Below are positions 42,495 through 53,105 of a stretch of 64,000 bases of DNA, piece by piece (position 1 is the stretch's first letter; each line of letters opens with the position of its first letter). The notes below the pieces were generated by a model that saw only the letters and a list, made by a program, of their open reading frames with translations, had not been told where the DNA came from and did no database searches. A program made the position numbers and the translations under genes. Source of the DNA: Bagarius yarrelli (Eukaryota > Chordata > Actinopteri > Siluriformes > Sisoridae); assembly GCA_005784505.1 (NCBI GenBank), contig VCAZ01000032.1, forward strand, positions 2,588,611-2,652,610, read 5' to 3'.

Positions 42495-42900
42495 CAATGC
42501 CACACTGTAGGATCTTATTTGTCATGAGGTCAGAATGTACAACAGTCAAGACGCATCAAATACAGACGCAAACAAGAAGACTCGTCCGAAGGTTTCCGTC
42601 ATTAATCCGTTACACGTTTACTAACCTGTACCTTTTAGCTAAACGGTAGCTAGGAGCAAGCAAATAGCAGCGGCGATACATCATACAAACACTCCTTGTC
42701 TATCCATACTGTTTTGTCAATTTGGCTCATTTCATCATTTTCTTTTGACCCTGCAGGAATTGCATCTGAGGGAGAAACTGATCACAACTGCCATTAATTG
42801 TCTGTCGGTGGACATGTCAGACTATAAATTTTAGTGTAGGATTATAGAAATCGTTTAGGATTTTAACTAATCATGGCCACACGGTGTAAGCCCAGGTTTA
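42495..42900. mobile_element. family H DNA transposon, copy
   Basis: GCCACACTGTAGGATCTTAT, AGACTCGTCCGAAGGTTTCC and TTTTAGTGTAGGATTATAGA with AATCGTTTAGGATTTTAAC follow the order seen at 36613. No transposase. Confidence 0.65.
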
Positions 42901-42924
42901 AGGCACCGCTGGATAACATTTCAT

Positions 42925-43108
42925 TTACATTTCTCATTTGTCATTTGTCACGCCCTTATCCAGAGCAACTTTTTTTATACAACTGAGCAATTAGGGGTTA
43001 AGGGCCTTGCTCAGAGGCCCAGCAGTGGCGACTTGCTGGTGCTAGGAACCCTGATCTTCCAATTAGCAGTCCAACACCTTACCCACTGTGCTACCATTTC
43101 CCTCTTCC
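42925..43108 (-). mobile_element. SINE family A
   Basis: CACGCCCTTATCCAGAGCAA, CAACTGAGCAATTAGGGG, AAGGGCCTTGCTCAGAGGCC, GGTGCTAGGAACCCTGATC and CAACACCTTACCCACTGTGC. Confidence 0.92.
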
Positions 43109-43730
43109 TTCCTAGACATCGGATATGGAAGATTCCACTCTACAATCTTTATGATGCATTGGACTTTGTGTTGATTTGCATTTTATAAATTAAACTCGGA
43201 AAAGTTTTCCCAAACCTGAGTTCAGCAAGTGAGGTCCTGTCTATGTCGAGTTAAAACTTTGTCTTGCTTTTTAAACAAAATGTTCCTTCAATTCGTATTA
43301 AAAAGAATCTAGATTTATGTGAAGCTCATTTCATTACACAGTTGAGACATGTTTGACACACGTCCGAAAAATTCTTTCATCTGCTTTTTTTCACCTGTTG
43401 GATCCAGCTGTCATTATTGCTGAGTCAGAAAAGCAGAATCTCGTCTCCAAGGCCACACACATACACACACGCACAAACGCACACACACACACAACACTAG
43501 ATTTTTGACTAATTTGCAAGAGAAATAGAGCTGATTTCGCCTTTCACTTTAACTCCTAGATTTTTTGTTTTGTAAGAATCTTTTGAACCGAGGACAAAGT
43601 GTAAAAGGGGATAAAGCTATAAGTGCGTATAAGTGATGTTGATCACAAAAATCAAACTATTGTTGGAGAGTTGTTAGTTGCTTTCTTGTAATTACCCAGT
43701 AAATATCCGTTTTGGGACTTATTGCAGAAA
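43109..43730. other. no gene; short CA tract
   Basis: About 620 bp with an interrupted CA tract at 43453-43494 (CACACGCACAAACGCACACA). Nothing else recognised. Confidence 0.45.
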
Positions 43731-44000
43731 ACAACATTGGGCCCATGTAAGACCCCAGTGGGCTACCCACACTAATAGGGCCCAAGAAGCTCACATTCAG
43801 ACCAAAGGGTGGGCTTAGTATGAGCTGCTAACAGTAATTAGTGTATGCTTTGCCAAAAGGCAAACCTGCAGTGGGTTCACAAATCCAAATAGGTGCCCTT
43901 AAGGGCAAAGGGTAAGTTTGCCTGTACCCATTCTGCCCACAGTAAACCTACTTGCCCATGGTGGCCCTGCGTGGGTATGTTTGCTTGGTATGTACTTTAA
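43731..44000. repeat. dispersed GGGCCCA-rich repeat
   Basis: GGGCCCATGTAAGACCCCAG, TAATAGGGCCCAAGAAGC, TGCCCACAGTAAACCTACTTG and GTGGGTATGTTTGCTTGGTATG. The periodic GTGGGC/GCCCAC style matches an interspersed repeat I know from other teleosts, but I cannot name it. Confidence 0.45.
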
Positions 44001-44697
44001 TAATTTATTTTTTTATCTTCCCCTTTCACTATCTCACACTTGCTTTTTTTAACAGTGATAAATTCTGCCATCATTAGTACCAGACATTACAGCTATGAAA
44101 TCTCCCCAGGCTGTGTATAGGAAATAAATGTCTGCACAGTGGAGAACAACAGTTCGGATGAGTTCCTAAAGTCCGCAGGCAAGAAAATCCTCAGTGTGAC
44201 ATACATTACATCAGGCAGCCAGTCATCCAGAAAGAAACAGCAGGAAGGCAAGACTTTACATTTAGCATCATGTGCCGTGTGTCGACTGACTGGTTTTGTC
44301 CGCTTTACCTAAAGCAATCTCTGTCTAGCCAAATGTTCACATGCTCCGATTTTTTTCTGGCCAATATTCTAAATAATGTGCCATTCTGCACAGTACAATC
44401 AATCAGTGATAATTAAAATTGAGTTATTTATTCATTTAGTCGCTGTTTGAAGACAATTGGAAATCTTTTTGGAACCCCACAGGACGAGAACGTGTTGCTT
44501 AAGATGCTGTGGCTACAATAATCTGGCGGTAGGCCAAAAATAAACCAAATAAAACGAATAATAAATAGAAATGATTTTGGAGGCAGTTTCTACATTTTCC
44601 GAGGCAGCCTGCTTTATAACAATCCTGACAATACACACTATATAGATCAAACCTTCTGTGGACATCTTACCAACACATGACCCATATGTCTTTCCCA
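44001..44697. other. no gene seen
   Basis: About 700 bp of mixed DNA. Nothing recognised. Confidence 0.45.
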
Positions 44698-44935
44698 AAC
44701 TACACTATGAAGACATGCTGTGTTCTGGTCGGAGTGGAAGAACTCGAGTGTCCGACACAGAGTCTTGAACCCCATTAAACAACTTTAAAATGAACTGGGA
44801 CACCGACTGAACCCCAGACCTCCTCACATCAACATTAGTGTCTGATCTCACTAATACTATTGAGGCTAATAGATCAAATCCCAACAGTCACATGACACAA
44901 TCTAGTAGAGTTGTGTTATATAAGAGGTGGAGTGA
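44698..44935 (+). mobile_element. Tc1/mariner-like remnant
   Basis: GAAGACATGCTGTGTTCTGG, TCGGAGTGGAAGAACTCGAG, CAGAGTCTTGAACCCCATTA, TGAACTGGGACACCGACTGA and TAGTGTCTGATCTCACTAAT. It gives the clearest reading of the C-terminal transposase block (LNPI and ELGHRL-like). No intact frame. Confidence 0.85.
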
Positions 44936-44944
44936 GACTAAAAC

Positions 44945-45480
44945 AGAGTTCAGACTGTGTGATTTTAGCCACAACTTGTTCGTCTGAGACAAATTTTGGC
45001 TCTTAAAGGATTCCTATAATCTCATGCTTTGATGGCTAATTTGATAGCTAATGTTTATCATCAGCCAATTAACGGCCATTGCAATCCGATTTTTTACCGA
45101 TAAACTTCTGGCATCGCATAAGATTTCAAACAATTTTCTGCAGTCTGAATTCGCCTACAATGACCATCCAAGCGAGAACCAATAGAAGCTTTAAACATAC
45201 AACCTCCCTCGGGAAAATGTTGAAACGATTCCGGTGGGCCATAAATCAAGAAAACAAACATGTCGCTGTATATCATGAGCAAATTTACCGCTAAAGATTG
45301 TTTATGTTTGCTGTTAGCTACAATTTAGCGAAAAAAGATGGGTTAATGGATTGATAATGAAAAACTCCGGACAAGTTTTCTTGTGTCCGCCCAAAACGCA
45401 TAACTTAATTCATGATTAGCTGCTATGTCTAATAGCAATTAGCAAGTTATTTTAAAATAACACTGATGGTGAAAGTTTTT
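44945..45480 (-). mobile_element. family H DNA transposon, reverse copy
   Basis: CAGACTGTGTGATTTTAGCC, GTCTGAGACAAATTTTGGC and AAAGGATTCCTATAATCTCATG are the reverse complement of the right end at 37040-37110. The far boundary is uncertain. Confidence 0.55.
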
Positions 45481-45557
45481 TTAAAACATTGCAAAGTGAA
45501 CCCTCTGTTAGGATAATCACTGAGGTCCTGGAAACATTTCACAAGCCAGGTCGCACG

Positions 45558-45560
<3 letters not shown>

Positions 45561-45592
<32 letters not shown>
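45561..45592. repeat. (CA)n microsatellite
   Basis: About 16 CA units. Confidence 0.95.
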
Positions 45593-45599
<7 letters not shown>

Positions 45600-46009
45600 A
45601 ACTGGCACTGCTTAACGTAATTGGAGGTAAGCCTAATAAACCCTATTATTAAACTGCGAGAACTAATGAAAGACATGATCTTTGTTGCTAGAAGTCATTA
45701 TCTATGGAATGTGCCCTTGTACATGCTTTCGTCTTCGAGGCGGTATGTTCCAGCGAGCAGATTAAACAAAGACAGGAATGTCATAGGTTAGGACATGTAG
45801 CTTGTGCGGTGTTCAATAAGGTCATGAACAGCTAATCCTGGAAAGTGCTGCCTTGTTAGAAATATGATCCCTAACCCAACTTTTTATAGCGTTTCCAAAT
45901 TTTAAAACAGCCTATTGGAAAATCTTATTGGTGCATTAATATGATATAAAAGCACAAGTATAAAACATTATGCATGATTTTATTAGACATTACACTCTCA
46001 TGTACAGAT
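45593..46009. other. no gene seen
   Basis: About 415 bp of mixed DNA next to the DIRS remnant. It may contain worn parts of that element. Confidence 0.4.
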
Positions 46010-46660
46010 AATGTAAAGCTGACGCCACATCGGCCATCTGCACCCACCAACGATCAGTTGATCTGACCTTCTCCACAGGGCAGCTCTGTGGATGTACAGA
46101 GATTTTCCTGGTCTGAGTCCCGGAAGGGAGGAGGACAGAAGGCCTGCAGCTCAAAAGGACCCAGTACCGCTGATAGCTCTTTGAACACATACCATAGGTG
46201 GAGAAAGGCTTTAGGGGTGAAGTCTAGGCATGATGGCACAGTGAACAACACCTGGACATTGACGATCATCTTAATAGAGAATATGGCCAGTTGAAACACC
46301 GTCGTCAGTGTCAAATGTTTTGTCTGATGCCTCCTCGGTTTATAAGGGGGTCAGACAGTCCCCCCCAACACCATATCCAGGTCCCAAAACCCTTATTGCT
46401 GTGCCGGCCTCAGACTCCTTGTGCTATGAAGAAAACTAGATCCTAGTGGGTCTCTGCCCACTGATTTGCCACCCAGAGAGGCATGAAAGGCAGGCCACCG
46501 CGTATACATTCAGAGTGATTGGCGCTAGACCACTAGGAAAACGTTCTTGCAGGAATTCCAGCACTGAACCAGCCAGGTAGTTTCCTGGGTCCTGCTGTCT
46601 GTCTCTGCACCAAGAGATGAAGATAGTTTCCTGGTGAATTTCCTGGCATAGAGTTTCCTG
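46010..46660 (-). mobile_element. DIRS-type retrotransposon remnant, tyrosine recombinase region
   Basis: DIRS elements use a tyrosine recombinase in place of a DDE integrase. The minus strand encodes, in order, VLEFLQERFSSGLAPITLNV (N-terminal core-binding part, about 46500-46565), then LTTVFQLAIFSIKM (about 46265-46310), then ELQAFCPPPFRDSDQENL (about 46110-46170) and LYIHRAALWRRSDQL (about 46055-46100). These match the order of the fish DIRS recombinase. Family members read K-R-V-G-D-L after the SxK; here the catalytic Arg position reads Met. Frame shifts and stops join the blocks, and the C-terminal HxxR and Tyr boxes are not seen. Inactive. Confidence 0.7.
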
Positions 46661-46799
46661 GTGACAGGAGCTCTGGACTGGAGTCTTAAGCTTGGTCGAG
46701 AGACCTTTTGCTAGGAACTGTGAAAAAGAGCTAAACGAGGTGCGGCACTGATCGTGTTATAGCATAGAATATGCTATATAGCACAGAAACCCACTCGAG

Positions 46800-46875
46800 C
46801 CTAAAGCTTTCAGATTGGTTGGATTACACACGTGCTTTAGGCCAAATGTTATAAAAAAAGGCGTTTCGTACAGTG
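46800..46875. mobile_element. possible DIRS-type terminal sequence
   Basis: GATTACACACGTGCTTTAGG and CCAAATGTTATAAAAAAAGG match 39785-39820 (GATTTCACATGTGCCTTAGG, CCAAAGGTTATAAAATGGGG). It lies 140 bp beyond the recombinase remnant. Confidence 0.5.
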
Positions 46876-47290
46876 TGTCAAGTGTCAGATGCATGACAGG
46901 TGAAGGTATAATCAATCTATGACTTTGGAAGAAACCAGAAAAAAGCTATTACAGGGGGGAGTTCTTTTGTATAGAAGATGTTTTTAAGTCTGGAGTTATG
47001 ATGCTAAATTAATAAGATAACTGGAAATGTATCTTTTCCGCATTACGACCCTGATAAAATTGTGCTTCAATAACGCATACGAAATGCAATTTAACAGCAT
47101 TTGTGAACAGGAAATTTGAGAAAATGTTCTATTTACTACTCATAGTGTTAAACGTCTCTGGTGTACACTGCTAAAGCTCCGGAGAACTCACATAAAAAAC
47201 TAACACTTTCCCCCCTCCGAAGTGCTAATTACTTTTTCCGAGTGATGTTTCTACTGGAATGTTCCATATGGCGAGGAAGTAGCTTCTAGT
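46876..47290. other. no gene seen
   Basis: About 415 bp of mixed DNA. Nothing recognised. Confidence 0.45.
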
Positions 47291-47293
47291 GAG

Positions 47294-47294
47294 G

Positions 47295-47325
<31 letters not shown>

Positions 47326-47330
47326 TGCGT
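47294..47330. repeat. (TG)n microsatellite
   Basis: TG units with a TTTG and a TTGCG interruption. A similar tract with GGTGCG interruptions lies at 47498-47537. Confidence 0.93.
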
Positions 47331-47497
47331 GTGTATGTACTCCAGCAGGAACGAGGGAGGAATAACTAAGCAGGATGTAATTGTTTTTTAAATCAATATT
47401 GTGACAGAAGTTCAGAGAGCTGCAATGTCAAATCCCTTCCTGTCAGAGTCGCGTCAGACTCAATCTCACCTGAATCTCTAAACAGCTCTTAGGCAAC

Positions 47498-47537
47498 TGT
47501 GTGTGTGTGTGTGTGTGGTGCGTGTGTGTGTGTGGTG
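47498..47537. repeat. (TG)n microsatellite, interrupted
   Basis: TG units broken by GGTGCG. Confidence 0.9.
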
Positions 47538-47604
47538 TGTTGACTAAGATTGTTCAGAGATGCTAAAAAGGAAATATCCATCATTGCACTGCTGTAGGCA
47601 GACC

Positions 47605-48000
47605 TATACTGTATGGACACACTGTATCACATCCATATGTTTTTTTATCATTTTATTCCAGATGTTAGTCTCAGTCACCCTCTAATAATAATCTCCGCAC
47701 TTCCGCGAAGGTTTTTCACTAGATTGGATCATGTGACTGTAGGGATTTGATCATTCAGTCACAATAGTATTAGTGAAATCAGACACTAATGTTGAGGTGA
47801 GGCGGGTCTGGGGTTCAGTCGGGGTTCCAGTTTATCCCAAAGGTGTTCAGTTTAAAGGGGTTGAGTCCGAATCAGGAAAGTTAAGTTCTTCTAGTCCAAT
47901 CAGAACACAGCATGTCTTCATAGAGTTCAGGAGTTTGGTGCACAGGGACATTGTCATGCTGGAACAGTGTTTGAGTCTAGACAAAGGTGTGCTTAAGAGT
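47605..48000 (-). mobile_element. Tc1/mariner-like remnant, long copy
   Basis: ATACTGTATGGACACACTG (end-like), CCAGATGTTAGTCTCAGTCA, GTCACAATAGTATTAGTGAA, TCAGACACTAATGTTGAGG, AAAGGTGTTCAGTTTAAAGG, CAATCAGAACACAGCATG and CAGGGACATTGTCATGCTGG. It is the best template for the family in this window and has stops in every frame. Confidence 0.87.
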
Positions 48001-48059
48001 ATTTGCTTATTTCTTGAACCCTTTGTGTTACATTCCAAAAATCCTGGATGCCAATAATT

Positions 48060-48140
48060 AGGGATTGTGCTGTGGAATGTGCTTTGGGTGCTAGAGCCCC
48101 GTAGCATGATGCTGCCACCACCACGTGTTATACATTGTTT
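48060..48140 (-). mobile_element. Tc1-like remnant of a second subfamily
   Basis: The reverse complement contains GTGGTGGTGGCAGCATCATG then CTACGGGGCTCTAGCACCC, typical of the HGGGS region of a Tc1-type transposase. Short, without ends. Confidence 0.55.
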
Positions 48141-48344
48141 AAAGTTATGTGTAATGACTTCTCCTTTTCTGTCCCAAATATACTATAAGTAATAAAAGGG
48201 CCATTTGGTGTCCCTGAGGGTACAGAGGTGCTGATAGCTTTGAGAACCTTTAGGCCAACATGTGTGTACATTGGGGTTCTGCTAAGTCTCACATATTTTA
48301 CATAGTGGGTGAAACCTTTCCTCTTTGCTCTCTCTTCCTTTGTG

Positions 48345-48570
48345 GGGCTCTGTTCTTGAGGCTCTGCTTTGTCTTTCTCTCTCTTTTCTGCCTCTCTCTC
48401 TCCCTTTTTTTTTCTTCCTCTCTCTTTTTTCTTTCTTCCACTTTTTCTCTCTTTCTCTATCTCTCTCTTTCTTTCTCTTATTCTCTTTTTCTCCCTCCCT
48501 CTATCTTTCCCTCTCTACTTCTTGATCTTTCTCTTTTATCTTCCTCCCTCCCCCCCCTCTTTCTAAGGTA
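48345..48570. repeat. CT-rich tract with (CTTT)n-like parts
   Basis: About 225 bp of CTCTTT, TCTCTCC and CCCTCC without a purine-rich break. Ser/Leu/Phe-rich frames through it are artefacts. Confidence 0.88.
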
Positions 48571-48983
48571 ACATTTTACATACATGCTAATTACAATTGT
48601 CTATATTTCACACTATTGTTCGTCTATTTTGTAAGCGTGACCATGACAAAATATTATTATTATTCTATTTTAATGATAAATTATGTGCTAACTAGTCTTG
48701 CTATTTATTGCAATACAATATAATCACTCAATATCAACGCTCTCTCGCATAGTAAGTTATTCGAACTGTGCTTATTTTTGTCATTGGTATAAGTAGCGGT
48801 CGGTGGTACTAGAGAAGAAAGGTACAATTTTATACCATCATGCTGAAAATCCTACAGCCTGAAGTGTTGTAGGTGAACCAACAATACACACGCAAAAGTT
48901 CTTTTAGGATTTGGGCGAACTTAAATACTTTTGTTTGTTAACAAACTGGACTTTGGTGGGATCAAACATGCTTGGGCTTGGTA
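48571..48983. other. no gene seen
   Basis: About 410 bp, AT-rich. Nothing recognised. Confidence 0.45.
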
Positions 48984-49390
48984 GTCCATTTCATTTCATT
49001 CCATCCCAATTCCATTCCAATTCCATTCCATTCCATTCCATTCTACTCCTTTCCAATTCCAAATCCATTCCATTCCACTCCACTCCATTCCATTCCATTC
49101 CACTCCACTCCACTCCACTCCATTCCACTCCACTCCATTCCACTCCATTCCATTCCATTCCATTCCATTCCATTCCATTCCATTCCATTCCATTCCATTC
49201 CATTCCATTCCATTCCATTCCATTCCATTCCATTCCATTCCATTCCATTCCATTCCATTCCATTCCATCCCAATTCCATTTTATTCCACTCCATTCAATT
49301 CAATTCAATTCAATTCAATTCAATTCAATTCAATTCAATTCAATTCAATTCAATTCAATTCCATTCCATTCCATCCCATTTAATTTCATT
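48984..49390. repeat. TTCCA/TTCAA pentanucleotide array
   Basis: (CATTC)n with CACTC variants at 48990-49145, perfect (CATTC)n to about 49268, a short divergent stretch, then (CAATT)n at 49294-49360 and CATTC again. ATTCC is the same pentamer as in human satellites II and III. Met-Glu-Trp-Asn and Ser-Ile-Pro-Phe-His frames are repeat artefacts. Confidence 0.97.
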
Positions 49391-49394
49391 TGAT

Positions 49395-49525
49395 TCCATT
49401 CCCTTCCAATTTGTCCCTAATAAACAAGCCGGTGGCAACTTTGGCTTTGGCAAAACTTCCTGAGATGAAGTAGGAAGAAACCTTGAGAGGAACCAGACTC
49501 AAGATGGAACTCTGAAACCCACTCT
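49395..49525. repeat. dispersed fish repeat R
   Basis: TCCCTAATAAACAAGCCGG, GAAGAAACCTTGAGAGGAAC and CAGACTCAAGATGGAACTC match the second half of the repeat at 42262-42380. The satellite array ends directly in it. Confidence 0.7.
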
Positions 49526-50350
49526 GGATTCAGGTTGGATTATTAAGAAAGGAATTTCGTTCTACCCTTTCACTTAGTTTTTTAATACAATAACATTCAA
49601 TTCACACACGACTCATATACAGCAGTACAACCCCAGGCTACTTTAAACCTCAGAGTTGCTCCATTACAATATCAAGGTTAAAATTCTCCAGACTGCAATA
49701 AACCCGACAGACCTTCTTCCCCAAGCCTATAAAAGAAAACATTTACCACACTGTTGTTAATCTGTCACATGCCATGACCTCAGTGGGCTCATATAGAGTT
49801 GATGAAGATTACAGTCAACTGGCTTCGACTGGTCAAATCTTTGTAGTTCCTCTCACACACTAACACACACTGTTCTGCTTCAGTGACTGAACCCATTGAG
49901 AACTTCATCCTCCTTTACAAAGTGCCCCAATGCACAAAATATCATTAGCCATTAAGATAACATAGTTTTCATTGACCGCGCTGTCGTTGTCCATTTTTCA
50001 TGTTTTTTTGTTCTTTGGGTTCTGTTAAAATGTTCTAATCAGCAGTGGAGAATGAAATCCATGGAGATGTGAATGACTGATGATGTGCTAAAGATGCTCT
50101 TCAGTCTGTACGGGGAAAAAAGCGACCAGACTTCCATCACACACAAGTGCATCCATAATATGTGTCTCAGTCTCTGGTGTTTGTGTGCTTTACTACAAGA
50201 TTTCTGTTTGTTGGTTTTTCATTAAAAAGAAAAAAAAAAGCCAGCGTTTGATTTTTATTCTCTTAAATTGTCTGGATTTTTCTTTATAGCACAATTACAT
50301 AACGAGTGTTTCATAAACAGGGATTGAAGATTTAGTAATTTAAAGAAAGA
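49526..50350. other. no gene seen
   Basis: About 825 bp of mixed DNA, parts possibly belonging to repeat R. No exon recognised. Confidence 0.45.
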
Positions 50351-50354
50351 CTAC

Positions 50355-51625
50355 AAAAGTAATAAAGAAAAGAAAAAAAGGAAAAGGACGAAAAAGGTAA
50401 GAACAGGACAGAAAAGGAAAGGAAAGGAAAGGAAAGGAAACGGTAAGGACAGAAAAAGGAAAAGGAAAGGAAAGGAAAGGAAAGGAAAGGAAAGGAAAGG
50501 AAAGGAAAGGAAAGGAAAGGAAAGGAAAGGAACAAGGAAAAGGAACAGGAAGGGAAAAGGAAAGGAAAAAGGAAAGGAAAGGAAAGGAAAGGAAAGGAAA
50601 GGAAAGGACAGGAAGGGAAAGGAAAGAAAAGAAAAGGACAGTAAAGGAAAGAAAAGGACATATTAGAAAGAAAGAAAAGGAAAGGAAAGGGACAAAGGAA
50701 AGGAAAGGAAAGGAAGTAAAGGAGGAAAGAACAGGGCAGAAGGAATAAAGGACAGTAAAAGGACAGGAATAAAAAGGAAAAAAGGAAAAGTAAAGGAAAA
50801 GTTAAAGGAAATGAAAGGGGGGACAAAGGACAGAAAAGTAAAACATGAAAGGAAAGGAAAGGAAAGTAAAGGAAAGGAAGGACAAGGAATAAAACAAATG
50901 AAAATACAAGGACATAAAAAGGAAGGATAAAGATTCAAAGAAAGGAAATTACAAAGGAAAGGACAGGACAAAGGACATAACAGGAAAGAAATGGACAGTA
51001 AAGGCAAAAAGGACAGGAATGACAGGAAAAGGAAAGAAAAGAAAGGACGTAGGAAAGACAAAGGTTTACAGGACAAGGAATTAGGAAAGAAAGGAAAGAA
51101 AAGGAAGGCAAGAAAAGGAATAAAGAAAGGAAATACAGGACCAGGTAAAGGAACAAAAAGGGAAAGGAAGGAAGGTTAAAAGAAAAAGGACAGGATAAAA
51201 AAGGAAAGAAAAGGAAAGGAAAGGACAGGAAGGGAAAGGAAAGAAAAGAAAAGGACAGTAAAGGAAAGAAAAGGACAGTAAAGGAAAGAAAAGGACAGTA
51301 AAGGAAAGGAAAAGAACAGGAAAGAAAAGGACAGAAAAGGAAAGGACAGGACAGGAAAGGAAAGGAAAGGAAAGGAAAGGAAAGGAAAGGAAAGGAAAGG
51401 AAAAGACAGGATAGAAAAGAAAAGGCAAGAACAGAACATGACAGGACAAGACAGACAAGAAAAGAAAAGGAAATAAAATAAACGGAAAGGGAAGAACACG
51501 ACAGGACAGAAAAGGAAAGGACCGGGCAGGATAGGAAAGAAAATGAAAAGAAAAGAAAAGAACAGGATAGGAAAGGACATGACAGGACAGGAAAGAACAG
51601 GACAGGAAAGAACAGGGCAGGAATA
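50355..51625. repeat. AAAGG purine array, about 1.27 kb
   Basis: Perfect (AAAGG)n blocks (50458-50531, 50570-50606, 51352-51403) are joined by GGACAG, AAAAGG and AGAAAA variants. The plus strand is almost free of pyrimidines apart from C and T in ACAG and TAA. Phe/Leu/Ser/Pro frames on the minus strand are artefacts. Confidence 0.97.
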
Positions 51626-52364
51626 GGTATAATCCTAGAGTTAGTATAAGACGTGTATCACCTAAATGATAAATTCTTTTTTGAATTAGAATAGTTTTAA
51701 AATCCACCACTGCACTGTAAGACTAAGCTTTAACGAGTCAGTCGATTCTTCTCAGGGATTTCTCGTGACTGGCACGCTTGGCAAGTCCGGACAAAATAAA
51801 ACGATCAGCTTGTACTTTTCCAGTCCTGCTGTAAATCCGAGCGCATTTCGCTGGCTAACGTTTAACACGGTGCACTGAATCACAGCGGGGAGGTTCATTT
51901 ATCCCACAGTGCTGCGCGTGAGGACAGCGCTGGAGAAACTCTCCGGAAAAGCACAGCGGAATTTTGCCTAAGACGTCAGTAGTTTGTATCGGTTGAAAAT
52001 TAAACATGACTTTAAAAGAATGAGTCTCCACGGCAAAGTTTTTATCCTTTTTAAACCTCGAATCGTGAAGCGCGTCTGTTATTCTGCAACAGTATATAAT
52101 ATAATATAGAAGTATATAATCCAGTATATAATACTGTATATAATAGTATATGGAGTTAAACTGTTTATTAGCATCGACATTTTTATATTTTTTACATATT
52201 TTCTGCATCATTTGGTTACCCATCTAAACGATGGCCCATACATTACGGATTTATTATCAACATTAATATTTAACGGCTGATATTAACTGGCCTTTAAAGC
52301 AGATATAAAATAAATATTTAAAGAATTAATTCAAAACACACAGGATATAGTAATAGATTTAACT
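51626..52364. other. no gene seen
   Basis: About 740 bp. GC-richer at 51760-51970. TATATAATA repeats lie at 52090-52152. Nothing recognised. Confidence 0.45.
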
Positions 52365-52612
52365 TCTATACCCATTCTTATTTCCTAATTCGGGGTCACA
52401 AGGATCTGCTGGAGTCTATCCCCGTCGTCTATGAAAGGGTGAAGGGCAGGAGGGGGACAGGACCTGGACAGGTTGCCAGTCCATCACAGGGCCACACACA
52501 CAATTACACTCACTTCCATGGGCAATTTAGAATCAATAATCAACCCTGCCCGGGAATTGAACCTGGGACCGTCTTGCTGTGAGGCAACAGTGCTAACCAC
52601 TAAATTGATGAA
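52365..52612 (-). mobile_element. SINE family C
   Basis: In plus-strand order: TTTCCTAATTCGGGGTCACA, GGATCTGCTGGAGTCTATCC, GGACAGGTTGCCAGTCCATC, ATGGGCAATTTAGAATCAA and CTTGCTGTGAGGCAACAGTG. The TTTGCATGTTCTCC core is deleted. Confidence 0.88.
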
Positions 52613-52629
52613 TCTTATTTAAAAACCGA

Positions 52630-52915
52630 TTAACAAGATCAGTTTTTAAAAATGAAATAGGTGCAACCCGAATTTAATAAAATGAACTTAAAGAATTTTA
52701 AATGACATGAGCCAATATTTTATTCACAATAAAACATAAATAACATTTTTACATGCTTCATGCATCATTTTTATGCACAAAATGAGCTCGGTTCAAAGTT
52801 CATGCCTGCTACAGGTCCCAAAATAGTTGCCACAGGGGGCAACAAAAAATCTGACCAAGCAATACATTTCGAAAAGATTCAGCTGGGAGAACATTTAGCA
52901 ACTAATTAAGTTAAT
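52630..52915. mobile_element. DNA-transposon-like remnant
   Basis: ATGAGCCAATATTTTATTCA, AAAATGAGCTCGGTTCAAAG, TCATGCCTGCTACAGGTCCC, AAGATTCAGCTGGGAGAAC and CTAATTAAGTTAATTGACATC. I recognise this as a common fish DNA-transposon end from its order. The superfamily is not certain. Confidence 0.5.
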
Positions 52916-52929
52916 TGACATCAATTTTA

Positions 52930-53105
52930 CATTAACATTTGCAGGATGCACCCCTATCCAGAGTGACTTACTTTTATACAACTGAGGATTAAGGGCCTTG
53001 CTCAGGGGCCCAGCAGCGGCTTGGTGGCTTGGTGGAGCTGGGAATCGAACCCACAAACTTCGGATTGGTAATGCAACACCTTAACCATGAGCCACCACTT
53101 CCCAA
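52930..53105 (-). mobile_element. SINE family A
   Basis: ATTTGCAGGATGCACCCCTA, CCAGAGTGACTTACTTTTAT, AAGGGCCTTGCTCAGGGGCC, AGCTGGGAATCGAACCC and ACCATGAGCCACCACTTCCC. Confidence 0.93.

Noticed and set aside
46054..46314. 86-codon frame read as a small host gene
   Set aside because: Its blocks fit a DIRS recombinase and continue in other frames on either side.
48911..49463. Frames of about 160 codons with Ser-Ile-Pro-Phe-His or Met-Glu-Trp-Asn repeats
   Set aside because: Translation of a 5-bp repeat, which gives the same pentapeptide in all three frames.
50332..51710. Frames of 134-209 codons rich in Phe, Leu, Ser and Pro
   Set aside because: Reverse strand of the AAAGG array; no start context or domain.
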